Positions 1 through 7,460 are shown, counted from the first letter of the stretch. The stretch: 8,139 nt of DNA from an uncultured Collinsella sp. (GCA_902494605.1 CABUUG010000085.1:1-8139); one strand, 5' to 3'. Program-made: numbers and translations. Notes: generated by a model from the sequence alone, not told the origin.

Positions 1-154
1 AAGGCGCCGCACTGGTCTGCGGAGTGTTCTGAAAACTAAGCCCGGCCTCCGCCTGCGGTGACGCTGCTGCGAGCGGCCTGCGATGGGGCCGTTGTTGGCT
101 GGGGCCGCTGGGCTGATATGGGGGCACGTGGCCGTTGCAGGCCCTGGTCCCGGC

Positions 155-236
155 GGCGGCCTCGGCGCTTTGCGCCTGCCGCCTTTGGGGACTGCGGAGC
201 GCGGTCGGCAGCTGCGGCGCTGTCGCGCCTGCTGCC
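155..236 (+). other. Pair of GC-rich hairpins with a shared GGCGC core
   Basis: The first hairpin has outer arms GGCGGC (155-160) and GCCGCC (178-183) and inner arms GGCGC (164-168) and GCGCC (172-176) around a TTT loop; it is followed by TTT. The second has outer arms GGCAG (207-211) and CTGCC (232-236) and inner arms GGCGC (216-220) and GCGCC (225-229) around TGTC. The first could be a weak terminator for a gene left of the window. The U-run is too short to be sure, and hairpins arise easily in such GC-rich sequence. Confidence 0.3.
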
Positions 237-256
237 TGGGGTGACTTTGGGGTCGA

Positions 257-308
257 TTGGGGTTGTCTGCACAATTCGCGGTATTATGTTGCGGAGTTTT
301 GAAAGGAG
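257..308 (+). promoter_or_regulatory. Possible promoter and RBS of the alkyltransferase gene
   Basis: A good -10 hexamer, TATTAT, lies at 282-287. The only -35-like sequences are weak: TTGGGG at 257-262 with a long 19-bp spacer, or TTGTCT at 263-268 with a spacer of 13, which is too short. The ribosome binding site AAAGGAG at 302-308 is strong and sits six bases before the GTG start at 315. The RBS is convincing; the promoter is tentative. Confidence 0.35.
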
Positions 309-314
309 CCGCTG

Positions 315-893
315 GTGGTCACGACGACGTTTGCTTCGCCTTTGGGCGAAATCTTGCTTGCCGCTGATGGCCGCGGTCTGACGGGACTTTGGTTTGAGGG
401 GCAGGAGCATTTTGGCTCCACGCTTCTCCGGGAAGACTCCGAACATGTTGAAGGCGCCGATGCGGTTTCTGGTGCTGGCGGCATGTCTTCGGTGAATCCG
501 ACAAACGGTGCTGCCTCGTCGGTACTTGAGCGTTCTTGGGCTTGGCTGAATGCTTATTTTGCGGGGCAGGAGCCTCGGTTTACGCCGCCGTTGCATATGA
601 TTGGTACGGCGTTTCAGCGCGAGGTTTGGTTTGAGCTGCTTTCTATCCCGCGTGGCGAGGTCGCTACGTATGGTGAGATCGCCCAGCGTGTTGCGGCTCG
701 ACATCGTGTGCCGGGAAACGAAGCACTCGTTGCGTCTCCCCGTGCCGTGGGGGCCGCGGTCGCGCGTAATCCCATTTCGATTATTGTGCCGTGCCATCGC
801 GTGGTTGCCGCCGATGGTTCGCTCAACGGATATGCCGGCGGCCTCGACCGCAAGGAGTGGCTGCTGCGGCTTGAGGGCGCATACGAGGAGTAA
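315..893 (+). CDS. ogt: Methylated-DNA--protein-cysteine methyltransferase (O6-alkylguanine repair)
   Basis: A suicide DNA repair protein of 192 residues that moves the alkyl group from O6-alkylguanine (and O4-alkylthymine) in DNA to its own cysteine. The family signature PCHRV is at residues 159-163, with C160 as the acceptor. Before it comes the DNA-binding helix-turn-helix segment, including the arginine-finger stretch PRAVGAAVARNP, and after it GYAGGLDRKEWLL, typical of the C-terminal lid. Residues 1-70 form the degenerate N-terminal domain, with a Ser/Ala/Gly-rich stretch near 45-65 that looks like a loop insertion. GTG is chosen as start because AAAGGAG sits six bases upstream and the protein then begins with the usual beta strand (TTTFASPLGEILLAADG). 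No Ada-type regulatory domain or AlkA-like neighbour is present, so this is the stand-alone Ogt/MGMT form. It appears to be transcribed alone; 228 bp separate it from the next gene. Confidence 0.95.
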   Translation: MVTTTFASPLGEILLAADGRGLTGLWFEGQEHFGSTLLREDSEHVEGADAVSGAGGMSSVNPTNGAASSVLERSWAWLNAYFAGQEPRFTPPLHMIGTAFQREVWFELLSIPRGEVATYGEIAQRVAARHRVPGNEALVASPRAVGAAVARNPISIIVPCHRVVAADGSLNGYAGGLDRKEWLLRLEGAYEE

Positions 894-920
894 CGCTCGA
901 GCACTTTGCATAACTAGGAC

Positions 921-958
921 GCCGTGAAAGGACGAGTCACTGTCCCTTCGCGCTCGGC
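921..958 (+). other. Imperfect hairpin downstream of ogt
   Basis: GCCG (921-924) pairs with CGGC (955-958), and TGAAAGGAC (925-933) pairs with GTCCCTTCG (942-950) with one A-C mismatch and one G-U pair; a four-base bulge lies on the right side. It begins 28 bp after the ogt stop. No U-run follows, so it is not a canonical intrinsic terminator, though it may protect or end the transcript. Confidence 0.3.
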
Positions 959-994
959 ATGCGTCAAAGCGCTCGACACGTGCGCCTTAAGTTT

Positions 995-1057
995 GGCTAA
1001 GCCATATCCTGCGTATTTAAAAACGCGCAGGTTGAGCAGCTAAGGCCGCGCTAAGGC
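995..1057 (+). promoter_or_regulatory. Candidate operator: tandem GCTAAGGC repeats before the response regulator
   Basis: GCTAAGGC occurs twice as a perfect direct repeat, at 1039-1046 and 1050-1057, with starts 11 bp apart. The second copy ends two bases before the -35 hexamer at 1060. A related palindrome, GGCTAAGCC, lies at 995-1003. Between them an inverted repeat CCTGCG (1008-1013) and CGCAGG (1026-1031) flanks an AT-rich loop. OmpR-family regulators typically bind direct repeats spaced 10-11 bp, often beside the -35 element, so this is a natural candidate for autoregulation by the adjacent regulator. The repeats are seen directly; the binding is inferred. Confidence 0.5.
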
Positions 1058-1059
1058 GG

Positions 1060-1089
1060 TTGACGGTACGCTATTATCGGCAGTATCAA
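1060..1089 (+). promoter_or_regulatory. Probable promoter of the two-component operon
   Basis: The -35 hexamer TTGACG (1060-1065) matches consensus at five of six positions. With an 18-bp spacer the -10 is TATCAA (1084-1089), a moderate match. Transcription would start near 1096, followed by the strong RBS AAGGAG at 1111-1116, five bases before the ATG at 1122. The position right after the tandem GCTAAGGC repeats suggests activator- or repressor-controlled use. Confidence 0.5.
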
Positions 1090-1121
1090 AACCTGTATAG
1101 CCATGCGCCAAAGGAGCAACT

Positions 1122-1805
1122 ATGAAGTTGATGCTTGCCGAGGACGAACCCGGCCTCTCCCGCGCTCTTACCGCGATTCTTCAACATAGCGACTACGAGG
1201 TCGACACCGCGCTCGACGGCCTGACGGCGCTCGAGTATCTACTCACCAACGATTACGACGCCGCAATCCTGGACATCATGATGCCCGGCATGGATGGCAT
1301 TGAGGTGCTCAAGCGCACACGCGCCGCCGGTAGGCGACTGCCCATCATTATGCTCACGGCAAAAAGTGAGGTGTCCGATAAGGTCGAGGGCCTAGATGCC
1401 GGTGCCAACGATTACCTGACCAAGCCGTTTGCCGCCAAGGAGCTGCTTGCGCGTATTCGTGCCATGACGCGTGCCGCGACGGCAATTGACGCCACGACGC
1501 TCAGCGTGGGCAACGTGCGTCTCGACACGGCATCGTGCACGCTCGTTGGCCCTTTGGGCGAGGAGCACCTGGCCAATCGTGAGTTTCAGCTTATGGAGCT
1601 CTTTATGCGCAACGCCGGCACGCGCATGCCCACCGAGCGTCTGATGCTCGGGGTTTGGGGTGAGGACGCGCCCGAAGGCGCCAACGTGGTGTGGGTCTAC
1701 ATCTCGTACCTGCGCAAAAAGCTGACGGCGCTTGGTGCCAACGTGGCCATCCGTGCATCGCGCAACCAGGGCTATTCGCTCGAGGTTGTTGAGGAGGGCG
1801 AATAG
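1122..1805 (+). CDS. OmpR/PhoB-family DNA-binding response regulator
   Basis: The cytoplasmic transcription factor of a two-component system, 227 residues, the normal length for the family. The receiver domain covers roughly residues 1-120: the acidic pocket is E7/D8, the phospho-acceptor is D51 (in AAILDIMMPGMDG), the switch threonine is T79 and the conserved lysine is K101 in the LTKPF motif. A winged-helix DNA-binding domain occupies about 127-223, with the typical recognition segment NVVWVYISYLRKKL and the terminal hairpin RNQGYSLE. ATG at 1122 is preceded by AAGGAG at a five-base spacing. The stop is two bases before the kinase start, so the two are co-transcribed and probably translationally coupled. 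It is likely activated by that kinase and may control its own promoter through the repeats at 1039-1057. Gene-specific orthology cannot be assigned from sequence alone. Confidence 0.95.
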   Translation: MKLMLAEDEPGLSRALTAILQHSDYEVDTALDGLTALEYLLTNDYDAAILDIMMPGMDGIEVLKRTRAAGRRLPIIMLTAKSEVSDKVEGLDAGANDYLTKPFAAKELLARIRAMTRAATAIDATTLSVGNVRLDTASCTLVGPLGEEHLANREFQLMELFMRNAGTRMPTERLMLGVWGEDAPEGANVVWVYISYLRKKLTALGANVAIRASRNQGYSLEVVEEGE

Positions 1806-1807
1806 GC

Positions 1808-3187
1808 GTGAGCGCGAGTGCGTGGTGGAAGCGCACGACGGCAAAGCTCGGCATGGGCGCGGACTCGGGTAATCCGGGGCGCGCCGATGCTGCCAGCGCA
1901 ATGGGACGTCGCCTGCGTCGTAAGTTCATCCTGGTTGCCATGGGTGCCGTGACCGCCGTGCTTACGCTCATTATTGCCGGCATCAATATCGTCAACTACT
2001 CGCATGTCTGCAAGATGGCCGACGCTCGTCTGGACTATATCTTGGCGGGCAAGGACGGCATCGATTGGACGGATGAGCCCAAGACCGATCCAGGCGAGGA
2101 TGTGGGCGCCGGTAAGACCGCTGCCGGTGACAGGGTGGTCATGCGCACCGGGCATTTCGAAGGTATGACGGCGGAGTCTCCCTTCGACACGCGTTACTTT
2201 ACGGTGTCGATTGCCGGTGGGCAGGTGACCGATGTCAACACGGCCCGCATTGCCGCGGTGGGTGCCAAGCGTGCTGCACGCATCGCTGCAGGACTATATT
2301 CCAAGGGTTGGACCTCGGGCTTTTCTGGTAACTACCGCTATACGGTTACGGTTCAGGGCGACGAGACCACCTATGTGTTTGTGGACTGCTCGCGCGAGCT
2401 TGCAAGCTTTCATTCGTTTTTGAGCGCGAGCGTGGCGATCAGTTGCATTGGCTGGCTGGCGGTGTTGGCAATTGTGGCGGGTGCCTCGGGCGCGGTGATT
2501 CGACCGATGGTCGAGAGCTACAGCAAGCAAAAGCGCTTTATTACCGATGCAAGCCACGAGATCAAGACGCCGCTGGCCGTGATCGATGCCGCTAACGAGG
2601 TGCAGGAAATTGAGAGCGGCGAGAGCGAGTGGACGCAGAGCATTCACGAACAGGTCGCGCGGTTGACGGCGCTCACGGAGCGTCTGGTGTTTTTGGCTCG
2701 CATGGACGAGGGCTCGGCGGGCTTTACCATGACATCGATCGATCTTTCGGAGGCCGTGGACAAGGCTGCGGCGCCGTTTGAATCGGTGGCGGTTTCGCGC
2801 GGAAAGCGGCTGTCGACGTCGATCGCGAGCGGTGTGCGGGCCCATGCCGATGCTGCAGCGGTGGCGCAGGTGGTTGAGCTGCTGCTGGATAACGCCACGC
2901 GCTATGCGAGTGAGGGCAGTGTAATTGAGTTGAGTCTGCGTGCCGTCTCACGCGGTGCAGGCAAAGGTTCGGCCGAGCTTGTCGTTTCGAACGCCGTGGA
3001 CGAGCTGCCCGAAGGCGACCTAGATCGATTGTTCGACCGCTTCTATCGTGCGGACGTGTCGCGCAGCTCCAAGACGGGCGGCTCGGGCGTGGGCCTATCC
3101 GTGGTGCGTGCCATCGCCGAAGCCCATGGTGGGAGCGCTTCTGTCTGCGGCCACGGCAACCAGATCACCTTCACCGTCCGCCTCTAA
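1808..3187 (+). CDS. Membrane sensor histidine kinase, without a HAMP domain
   Basis: A sensor kinase of 459 residues that would autophosphorylate on histidine and pass the phosphate to D51 of the regulator encoded just upstream. Residues 1-39 are cytoplasmic and basic near the membrane; transmembrane helix 1 is about 40-62, a roughly 145-residue extracytoplasmic sensor region follows, and helix 2 is about 207-231. The H-box (DASHEIKTP) has H250 as phosphorylation site. The N-box is LLLDNATRYA with N362, the F-box-like FDRFYRAD follows, and the G-box GGSGVGLS lies at 424-431. Only 18 residues separate helix 2 from H250, so there is no room for the roughly 50-residue HAMP linker usual in this class. 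GTG at 1808 is supported by GAGGAGG ten bases upstream, inside the end of the regulator gene. The sensor region resembles no family I can name, so the signal is unknown. The TAA stop is fused to the first bases of an intergenic repeat. Confidence 0.93.
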   Translation: MSASAWWKRTTAKLGMGADSGNPGRADAASAMGRRLRRKFILVAMGAVTAVLTLIIAGINIVNYSHVCKMADARLDYILAGKDGIDWTDEPKTDPGEDVGAGKTAAGDRVVMRTGHFEGMTAESPFDTRYFTVSIAGGQVTDVNTARIAAVGAKRAARIAAGLYSKGWTSGFSGNYRYTVTVQGDETTYVFVDCSRELASFHSFLSASVAISCIGWLAVLAIVAGASGAVIRPMVESYSKQKRFITDASHEIKTPLAVIDAANEVQEIESGESEWTQSIHEQVARLTALTERLVFLARMDEGSAGFTMTSIDLSEAVDKAAAPFESVAVSRGKRLSTSIASGVRAHADAAAVAQVVELLLDNATRYASEGSVIELSLRAVSRGAGKGSAELVVSNAVDELPEGDLDRLFDRFYRADVSRSSKTGGSGVGLSVVRAIAEAHGGSASVCGHGNQITFTVRL

Positions 3188-3218
3188 AACCTGCCAAAAT
3201 GAACCTGTCCCTTTTTGG
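3186..3218 (-). repeat. 33-bp intergenic repeat, copy A (inverted relative to copy B)
   Basis: Read on the - strand this sequence matches 6750-6782 on the + strand at 32 of 33 positions; the single difference is C versus T at repeat position 18. It starts within the kinase stop codon. Internally CCAAAA (3194-3199) and TTTTGG (3213-3218) can form a short stem with a 13-base loop, and AACCTG is present twice as a direct repeat. Unlike copy B, it lacks the extra AACCTG arm that would lengthen the stem. It may act as a weak terminator or processing site after the kinase gene. I believe similar repeats are common between Collinsella genes, but this is memory and was not searched. Confidence 0.75.
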
Positions 3219-3272
3219 TCGGTGCGAAATGGGTAATACTAAAGAGTTATCCGACCAGATGGGAACCGATCG

Positions 3273-3967
<695 letters not shown>

Positions 3968-3974
<7 letters not shown>

Positions 3975-6745
3975 CGCCCATGGATCAGGACCGCCAAAAC
4001 AGCCAACGCCGCGACGCGCGGAACACGGAGCGCGAGCAGGATTTTACGACCTACCGCACTGCCCAAAGCTCAAACGACATGGTGCCGACGGTGTTTCGCC
4101 GCGGTGTCTACCGCACGATTCGCGGCAGCCTCAAACGCTTCTTGTCCATCGTCGTGATCACCGCGCTCGGCGTGAGCGTGATGTGCGGCCTCAAGGCGGG
4201 TTGCGAGGATCTGTGCGATTCGGTCGACGCTTACTTTGACCAACAGAATGTTTACGACATCAACGTGCAGTCGACCTATGGCCTGACTGACGATGATCTC
4301 GACGCCATCCAAGAGGTCGATGGCGTCGAAACGGCCGAGGGCATCTACACCGAGACCGCCTACACCGCCGTGGGCACAACGCGCGAGCGCGTGGTCGTGC
4401 AAAGTCTCTCCAAGGAGAACATCGATCAGCCGGTGCTCGTGAACGGCGATTTGCCTGAGAGCGCCGATGAGGTCGCGGTGACTTCGAAGTTCCTGAAGGC
4501 TTCGGGCAAAAAGCTCGGCGATACGGTGAGTTTTGCCGCCAACGATGCGAGCTCGTCGAACCAAAGCGCCAAGGACCAGTTTGCCGATATCGATTACACC
4601 ATCACGGCCGAGGTTCTCGATCCCACCGACGTGAGCTCCGACTCGACAGTCAACGCCTTTCGCGCTGCTTCGGCGGCGGACTATAAGTTCTATGTGAGCG
4701 AGGACGCCGCGACATCTTCTTCCTACTCCGCGATCCACGTGGTCGTCGAGGGAGCCAAGGATCTCAACTCCTATTCGGATGCCTACGCGGCAAAGATCAA
4801 TGAGGTCAAGGGCAATATAGAGAAGATCCGCGAGGAGCGCGAGAAAGCGCGTGCTCAGGAGCTGACGGCCGATACGCCGGCGAACTTGGACGCGGCTGAG
4901 CGTCAGGCGAATATGGTCTTTGGGATCGAGCAGGACAACATCAACCGCATGGCCGAGGGCAGCGACGAGCGTGCGCAGGCGCAAGCCGACCTGGACCAGC
5001 GTCGTGCCGCCGCCGACCAGCAGTTTGCCGATGCCCGCGCCGAGCTTTCCGATCTGGGCGAATGCACCTGGTACATCCAGGACCGCGGCAATATCGCAAG
5101 CTACTCGAGCGTGGAGAGCGATAGCTCGTCAATTGAAGCCATCGCCACGGTGTTCCCGTTCATCTTCTTTATCGTCGCCGTGCTCATCAGCCTCACCACC
5201 GCCACCCGCATGGTCGTGGAGGAGCGCACGCTTACTGGCCTGTACAAAGCACTCGGCTATTCGCGCGGACGCATCCTGTCCAAATACGTGGACTATGCGC
5301 TGTGGGCTTGTCTGATCGGCGGCGTGCTCGGCAACATTATCGGATTTGTGGGCCTGCCGCTGTTCCTGTTTACGGTGTTCGACGACATGTACTCACTGCC
5401 CCAGATGCTGCTTTCGTACGACATCGTGTCCTCGATCGTCTCGGTGGCGCTGTTTGCCGTGGGCGTGGTGGGCGCCACGATTATCGCCTGCCGCCACGAG
5501 ATGGCCGAGACCCCGGCCTCGCTTATGCGTCCCAAGGCCCCGCGCGCCGGCTCGCGCATCTTGCTCGAGCGCATCGGCTTTATCTGGCGCCGCATGGGCT
5601 TTTTGAACAAGGTCGCTGCACGCAACCTTTTCCGCTATAAAAAGCGCGCCTTTATGACCATCTTTGGCATCGCGGGTTGCACCGCGCTTGTGATCTGCGG
5701 TATGGGTATTCGCGACACGTCGGTCGCGCTTTCGCCCAAGCAGTACGGCCACATCACGCGCTATGACTTGCTGGCGGTTGCCAATCCCGACGATTTTTCG
5801 CAGACGTGCGCGGCATTGGATGAGCGCAGCACGGCCAATGATTCCAACGTGACGGTGACCTCGACCCTGCCGATTATGACCGACAACGTCACCTTTACGT
5901 TTGGCGGCAAGAGCGAGACCGTGCAGCTCATCGTGATTCCCGATGACCGCGCGGGTGACTTGGGCGATTACGTGCGCTTGGAGGATGAGTCCAAAGAACC
6001 TCTGTCTTTGCGTGACGGAGACGTGTATCTGAGCAAAAGTTCACAGCTGGTGCTGGGGATTCAGCCGGGCGATACGGCTCACGTCCAGGATTCGTCGCTC
6101 AACGTCGCCAAGGTCAAGGTTAGCGACATTTCGCTCAACTATCTGGGCAACACGCTCTATATGACGCAGAGCACCTATGAGCGCGCGTTCGGCCGAAGCG
6201 CGCGTCTTAACGGCATCTTTGCGCTGCTTAAGGGCTCATCTTCTGACCAGATTGCGTTTAGCAAGAAGCTTAAGAGCGACGGTTGGCTTTCGATTTCGAG
6301 CACGGCCGAGCATTGGGAAAACTATGAGGCGAACTTCACTATCATCAATTCCGTCGTGGTGCTCGTGACCTTTATGGCGGCGTGCCTGTCGTTTGTGGTG
6401 GTGTTTACGCTGTCCAACACGAATATCTCCGAGCGCGCGCGCGAGCTGGCGCCCATCAAGGTGCTTGGTTTCCGCCGTGGCGAGGTGCACCATTACGTCA
6501 ACAAGGAGACGTTGATCCTCACGGCGATCGGCGCTGCGCTGGGCGTGCCGCTGGGTGGCTTGCTGGCCGAGAGCTTCACGTACATCCTGCAGATGCCGTC
6601 GCTGTACTTTGACGTTGAGGTCGAGCCGCTAAGCTACGTGCTCGCCGTGCTGCTTTCCTTTGGCTTTACGATCATCGTCAACCTCGCCACCAACCGAACT
6701 CTCAATAAGATCGACATGGTCGGCGCCCTCAAGAGCGCCGAGTAA
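3968..6745 (+). CDS. Large FtsX/MacB-type ABC transporter permease with two modules
   Basis: The membrane subunit partnering the ATPase just upstream, 925 residues. Eight hydrophobic helices are visible at about 58-77, 396-416, 443-472, 486-508, 561-583, 792-818, 848-868 and 889-911. They form two equivalent modules: one helix, a large extracytoplasmic domain, then three helices carrying the FtsX signature (RTLTGLYKALGYSRGRI in module 1, RELAPIKVLGFRRGEV in module 2). The first extracytoplasmic domain (about 78-395) contains a highly charged, probably coiled-coil stretch at 276-363; the second spans about 584-791. This architecture belongs to the mechanotransmission class, which couples ATP hydrolysis to work outside the membrane on peptides, lipids or wall enzymes. 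GTG at 3968 overlaps the ATPase stop by 7 bp; ATG at 3980 is an alternative start five bases after it, and neither has a clear RBS, suggesting translational coupling. It is longer than BceB-type permeases (about 650 residues), and the substrate is unknown. Confidence 0.92.
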
Positions 6746-6782
6746 CCTGCCAAAAAGGGACAGGTTTATTTTGGCAGGTTTT
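6744..6782 (+). repeat. Intergenic repeat, copy B, with a 12-bp inverted repeat
   Basis: Positions 6750-6782 are the inverted counterpart of copy A at 3186-3218 (32/33 identical). This copy has an extra left arm, so AACCTGCCAAAA (6744-6755) pairs perfectly with TTTTGGCAGGTT (6769-6780) around a 13-base loop. The first arm includes the last two bases of the permease stop codon. CAGGTT inside the loop (6761-6766) is also complementary to AACCTG of the left arm, so two mutually exclusive hairpins can be drawn. It lies directly before a stronger terminator and may assist it. Confidence 0.75.
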
Positions 6783-6786
6783 ATTT

Positions 6787-6834
6787 GGGCAAACGCCGGA
6801 CAACCATTAGGTGGCCCGGCGTTTGCCCCGTTTT
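6787..6834 (+). terminator. Intrinsic terminator of the ABC transporter genes
   Basis: GGGCAAACGCCGG (6787-6799) and CCGGCGTTTGCCC (6816-6828) form a perfect 13-bp stem with a 16-base loop, followed after CG by TTTT (6831-6834). It lies 42 bp after the permease stop. On the - strand the stem is followed by AAATAA rather than a T-run, so it acts mainly on + strand transcripts. It also separates the block from the convergent gene ending at 6862. Confidence 0.85.
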
Positions 6835-6861
6835 GCTAGGGATGTTTGTCGTTCGGTGCTC

Positions 6862-7182
6862 TTACTGGCCAATCCAGTGTTGCGCATAGCTCTTAATGTC
6901 CTCGGTAAAACCGTCAAGGTCGTCAAGGGTAATCACGCTGTCGATAAGCAAATTGGCTATCTCGCGGTGCATTGTGCTGCGGCGAATGTCGTTTGCAATT
7001 ACGCCTGAGGACAGCTTGTCTCTATTGAGGCTCTCTTCTAGTGCCCAAAATCTACTGGACGCTTCGCTGTCGCCATTCAGTATCTCAACGTACTGGCCGA
7101 TGAGCTTTTCCATATAACGTTCTTGCCATTGAGGAAGCATTTTCTTAAACAGCTTCCAGTCGCTTTCGGCTACGTCGCGCAT
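6862..7182 (-). CDS. Small soluble protein of unknown function
   Basis: A 106-residue, charged and probably all-helical protein without signal peptide or membrane segment. The start at 7182 is chosen because GGAGGA (- strand, 7191-7186) lies three bases before it; an in-frame ATG six codons further upstream (7200) has no such site and would place this Shine-Dalgarno inside the coding region. Recognisable segments are DWKLFKKMLPQWQERYMEKL near the N-terminus, SSRFWALEESLNRDK in the middle and ITLDDLDGFTEDIK near the end. From memory this resembles a small family widespread in gut Firmicutes and Actinobacteria that databases often mislabel as 'multidrug transporter'; with no membrane helices it cannot be a transporter. 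GC content is visibly lower than in the + strand operon, which may indicate recent acquisition. It is convergent with the ABC operon and appears to be a single-gene unit. Confidence 0.8.
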   Translation of the reverse strand: MRDVAESDWKLFKKMLPQWQERYMEKLIGQYVEILNGDSEASSRFWALEESLNRDKLSSGVIANDIRRSTMHREIANLLIDSVITLDDLDGFTEDIKSYAQHWIGQ

Positions 7183-7300
7183 ATGTCCTCCGCTCGTCAA
7201 ACGGGCTTTTCATTTGCCTTTCATTCTATTTGCTTTTCGCTCGCAGGCGTGGATGAGAGGCTCTCTTTAGCCTTCGAGATTGGGTTTGAATGGGTCGTAT

Positions 7301-7460
7301 GCCACAAAACGGGCCTATCTACTACGTTTAATTGGATACCCTCAACTATGCCGGGAAAACGAAAAATAAAACCGCAGGTAGAAGGCCTGTCGATTTTCGA
7401 AAGATGCGGTCATGGTTGGCCTCTTCGAGTTAAACGTAGTAAATAGGCCCTTTTCTTGGC
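7301..7460. repeat. 160-bp element with long terminal inverted repeats
   Basis: The arm at 7311-7331 (beginning GGGCCTATCTACTACG) is the reverse complement of 7430-7450 at 20 of 21 positions. With a one-base gap the match extends imperfectly outward to about 7301 and 7460 (GCCACAAAAC against the complement of TTTTCTTGGC). Nested pairs lie inside: ACCGCA (7371-7376) with TGCGGT (7405-7410), TCGA (7390-7393) with TCGA (7397-7400), and GAAGGCC (7381-7387) with GGCCTCTTC (7418-7426) if two bases bulge. On both strands the closing GGCCC is followed at once or after one base by TTTT, so the element could act as a bidirectional terminator. It could equally be a MITE-like or REP-like dispersed repeat or a structured RNA. 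No transposase is present. Confidence 0.65.
7342..7413 (-). CDS. Possible 23-codon ORF inside the inverted-repeat element
   Basis: On the - strand an ATG at 7413 opens a 23-codon frame ending in TGA at 7344-7342. The peptide begins MTASFENRQAFYLR and is rich in Phe, Arg and Ser. A GAAGAGG-like ribosome site lies six bases upstream. It sits entirely within the loop of the 7301-7460 element. Its length is well within chance expectation, so it counts only if the frame is conserved across copies of the element. Confidence 0.15.
   Translation of the reverse strand: MTASFENRQAFYLRFYFSFSRHS

Larger units (their letters stand above)
1..314. other. GC-rich stretch without a convincing gene
   Basis: A 12-codon open tail in frame 1 ends at the TAA at 37-39 and could be the end of an upstream gene, but it is too short to identify. 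Open frames further along are arginine- and alanine-rich, lack a ribosome binding site and look like chance products of high GC. The stretch carries two GC-rich hairpins (155-183 and 207-236), GGGGT runs at 238, 249 and 259, and the heptamer TGCGGAG at 18, 193 and 290. It is best read as intergenic and leader DNA in front of the alkyltransferase gene. Confidence 0.5.

Noticed and set aside
58..381. A 107-residue open frame on the + strand upstream of and into ogt
   Set aside because: The product is Arg/Ala-rich with no recognisable domain, no ribosome site lies before the start, and it overlaps the real ogt start in another frame.
36..911. A 291-residue open frame on the - strand covering the whole alkyltransferase gene
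   Set aside because: It is antisense to a gene with unmistakable catalytic motifs, its product is low-complexity and Arg-rich, and no ribosome site precedes it. It is a by-product of high GC.
3211..3242. A promoter for the ATPase gene (TTGGTC at 3215-3220 with TACTAA at 3237-3242)
   Set aside because: Each hexamer matches consensus at about half its positions, too weak to call. The ABC pair may be read from the upstream promoter or from one I cannot recognise.
4070..4984. A 304-residue open frame on the - strand across the permease gene
   Set aside because: It is antisense to the permease and rich in Arg, His, Leu and Val as expected from the reverse complement of GC-rich coding DNA. No supporting start signals are seen.
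7223..7228. A -10 element (TAGAAT on the - strand) for the small gene at 6862-7182
   Set aside because: No -35 element is found at an acceptable distance, and AT-rich hexamers are expected in this less GC-rich stretch.
7123..7446. A 107-residue open frame on the + strand through the intergenic region
   Set aside because: It overlaps the start of the well-supported - strand gene and then runs through the inverted-repeat element. It has no clear ribosome site, and its C-terminal half is simply the translated repeat.
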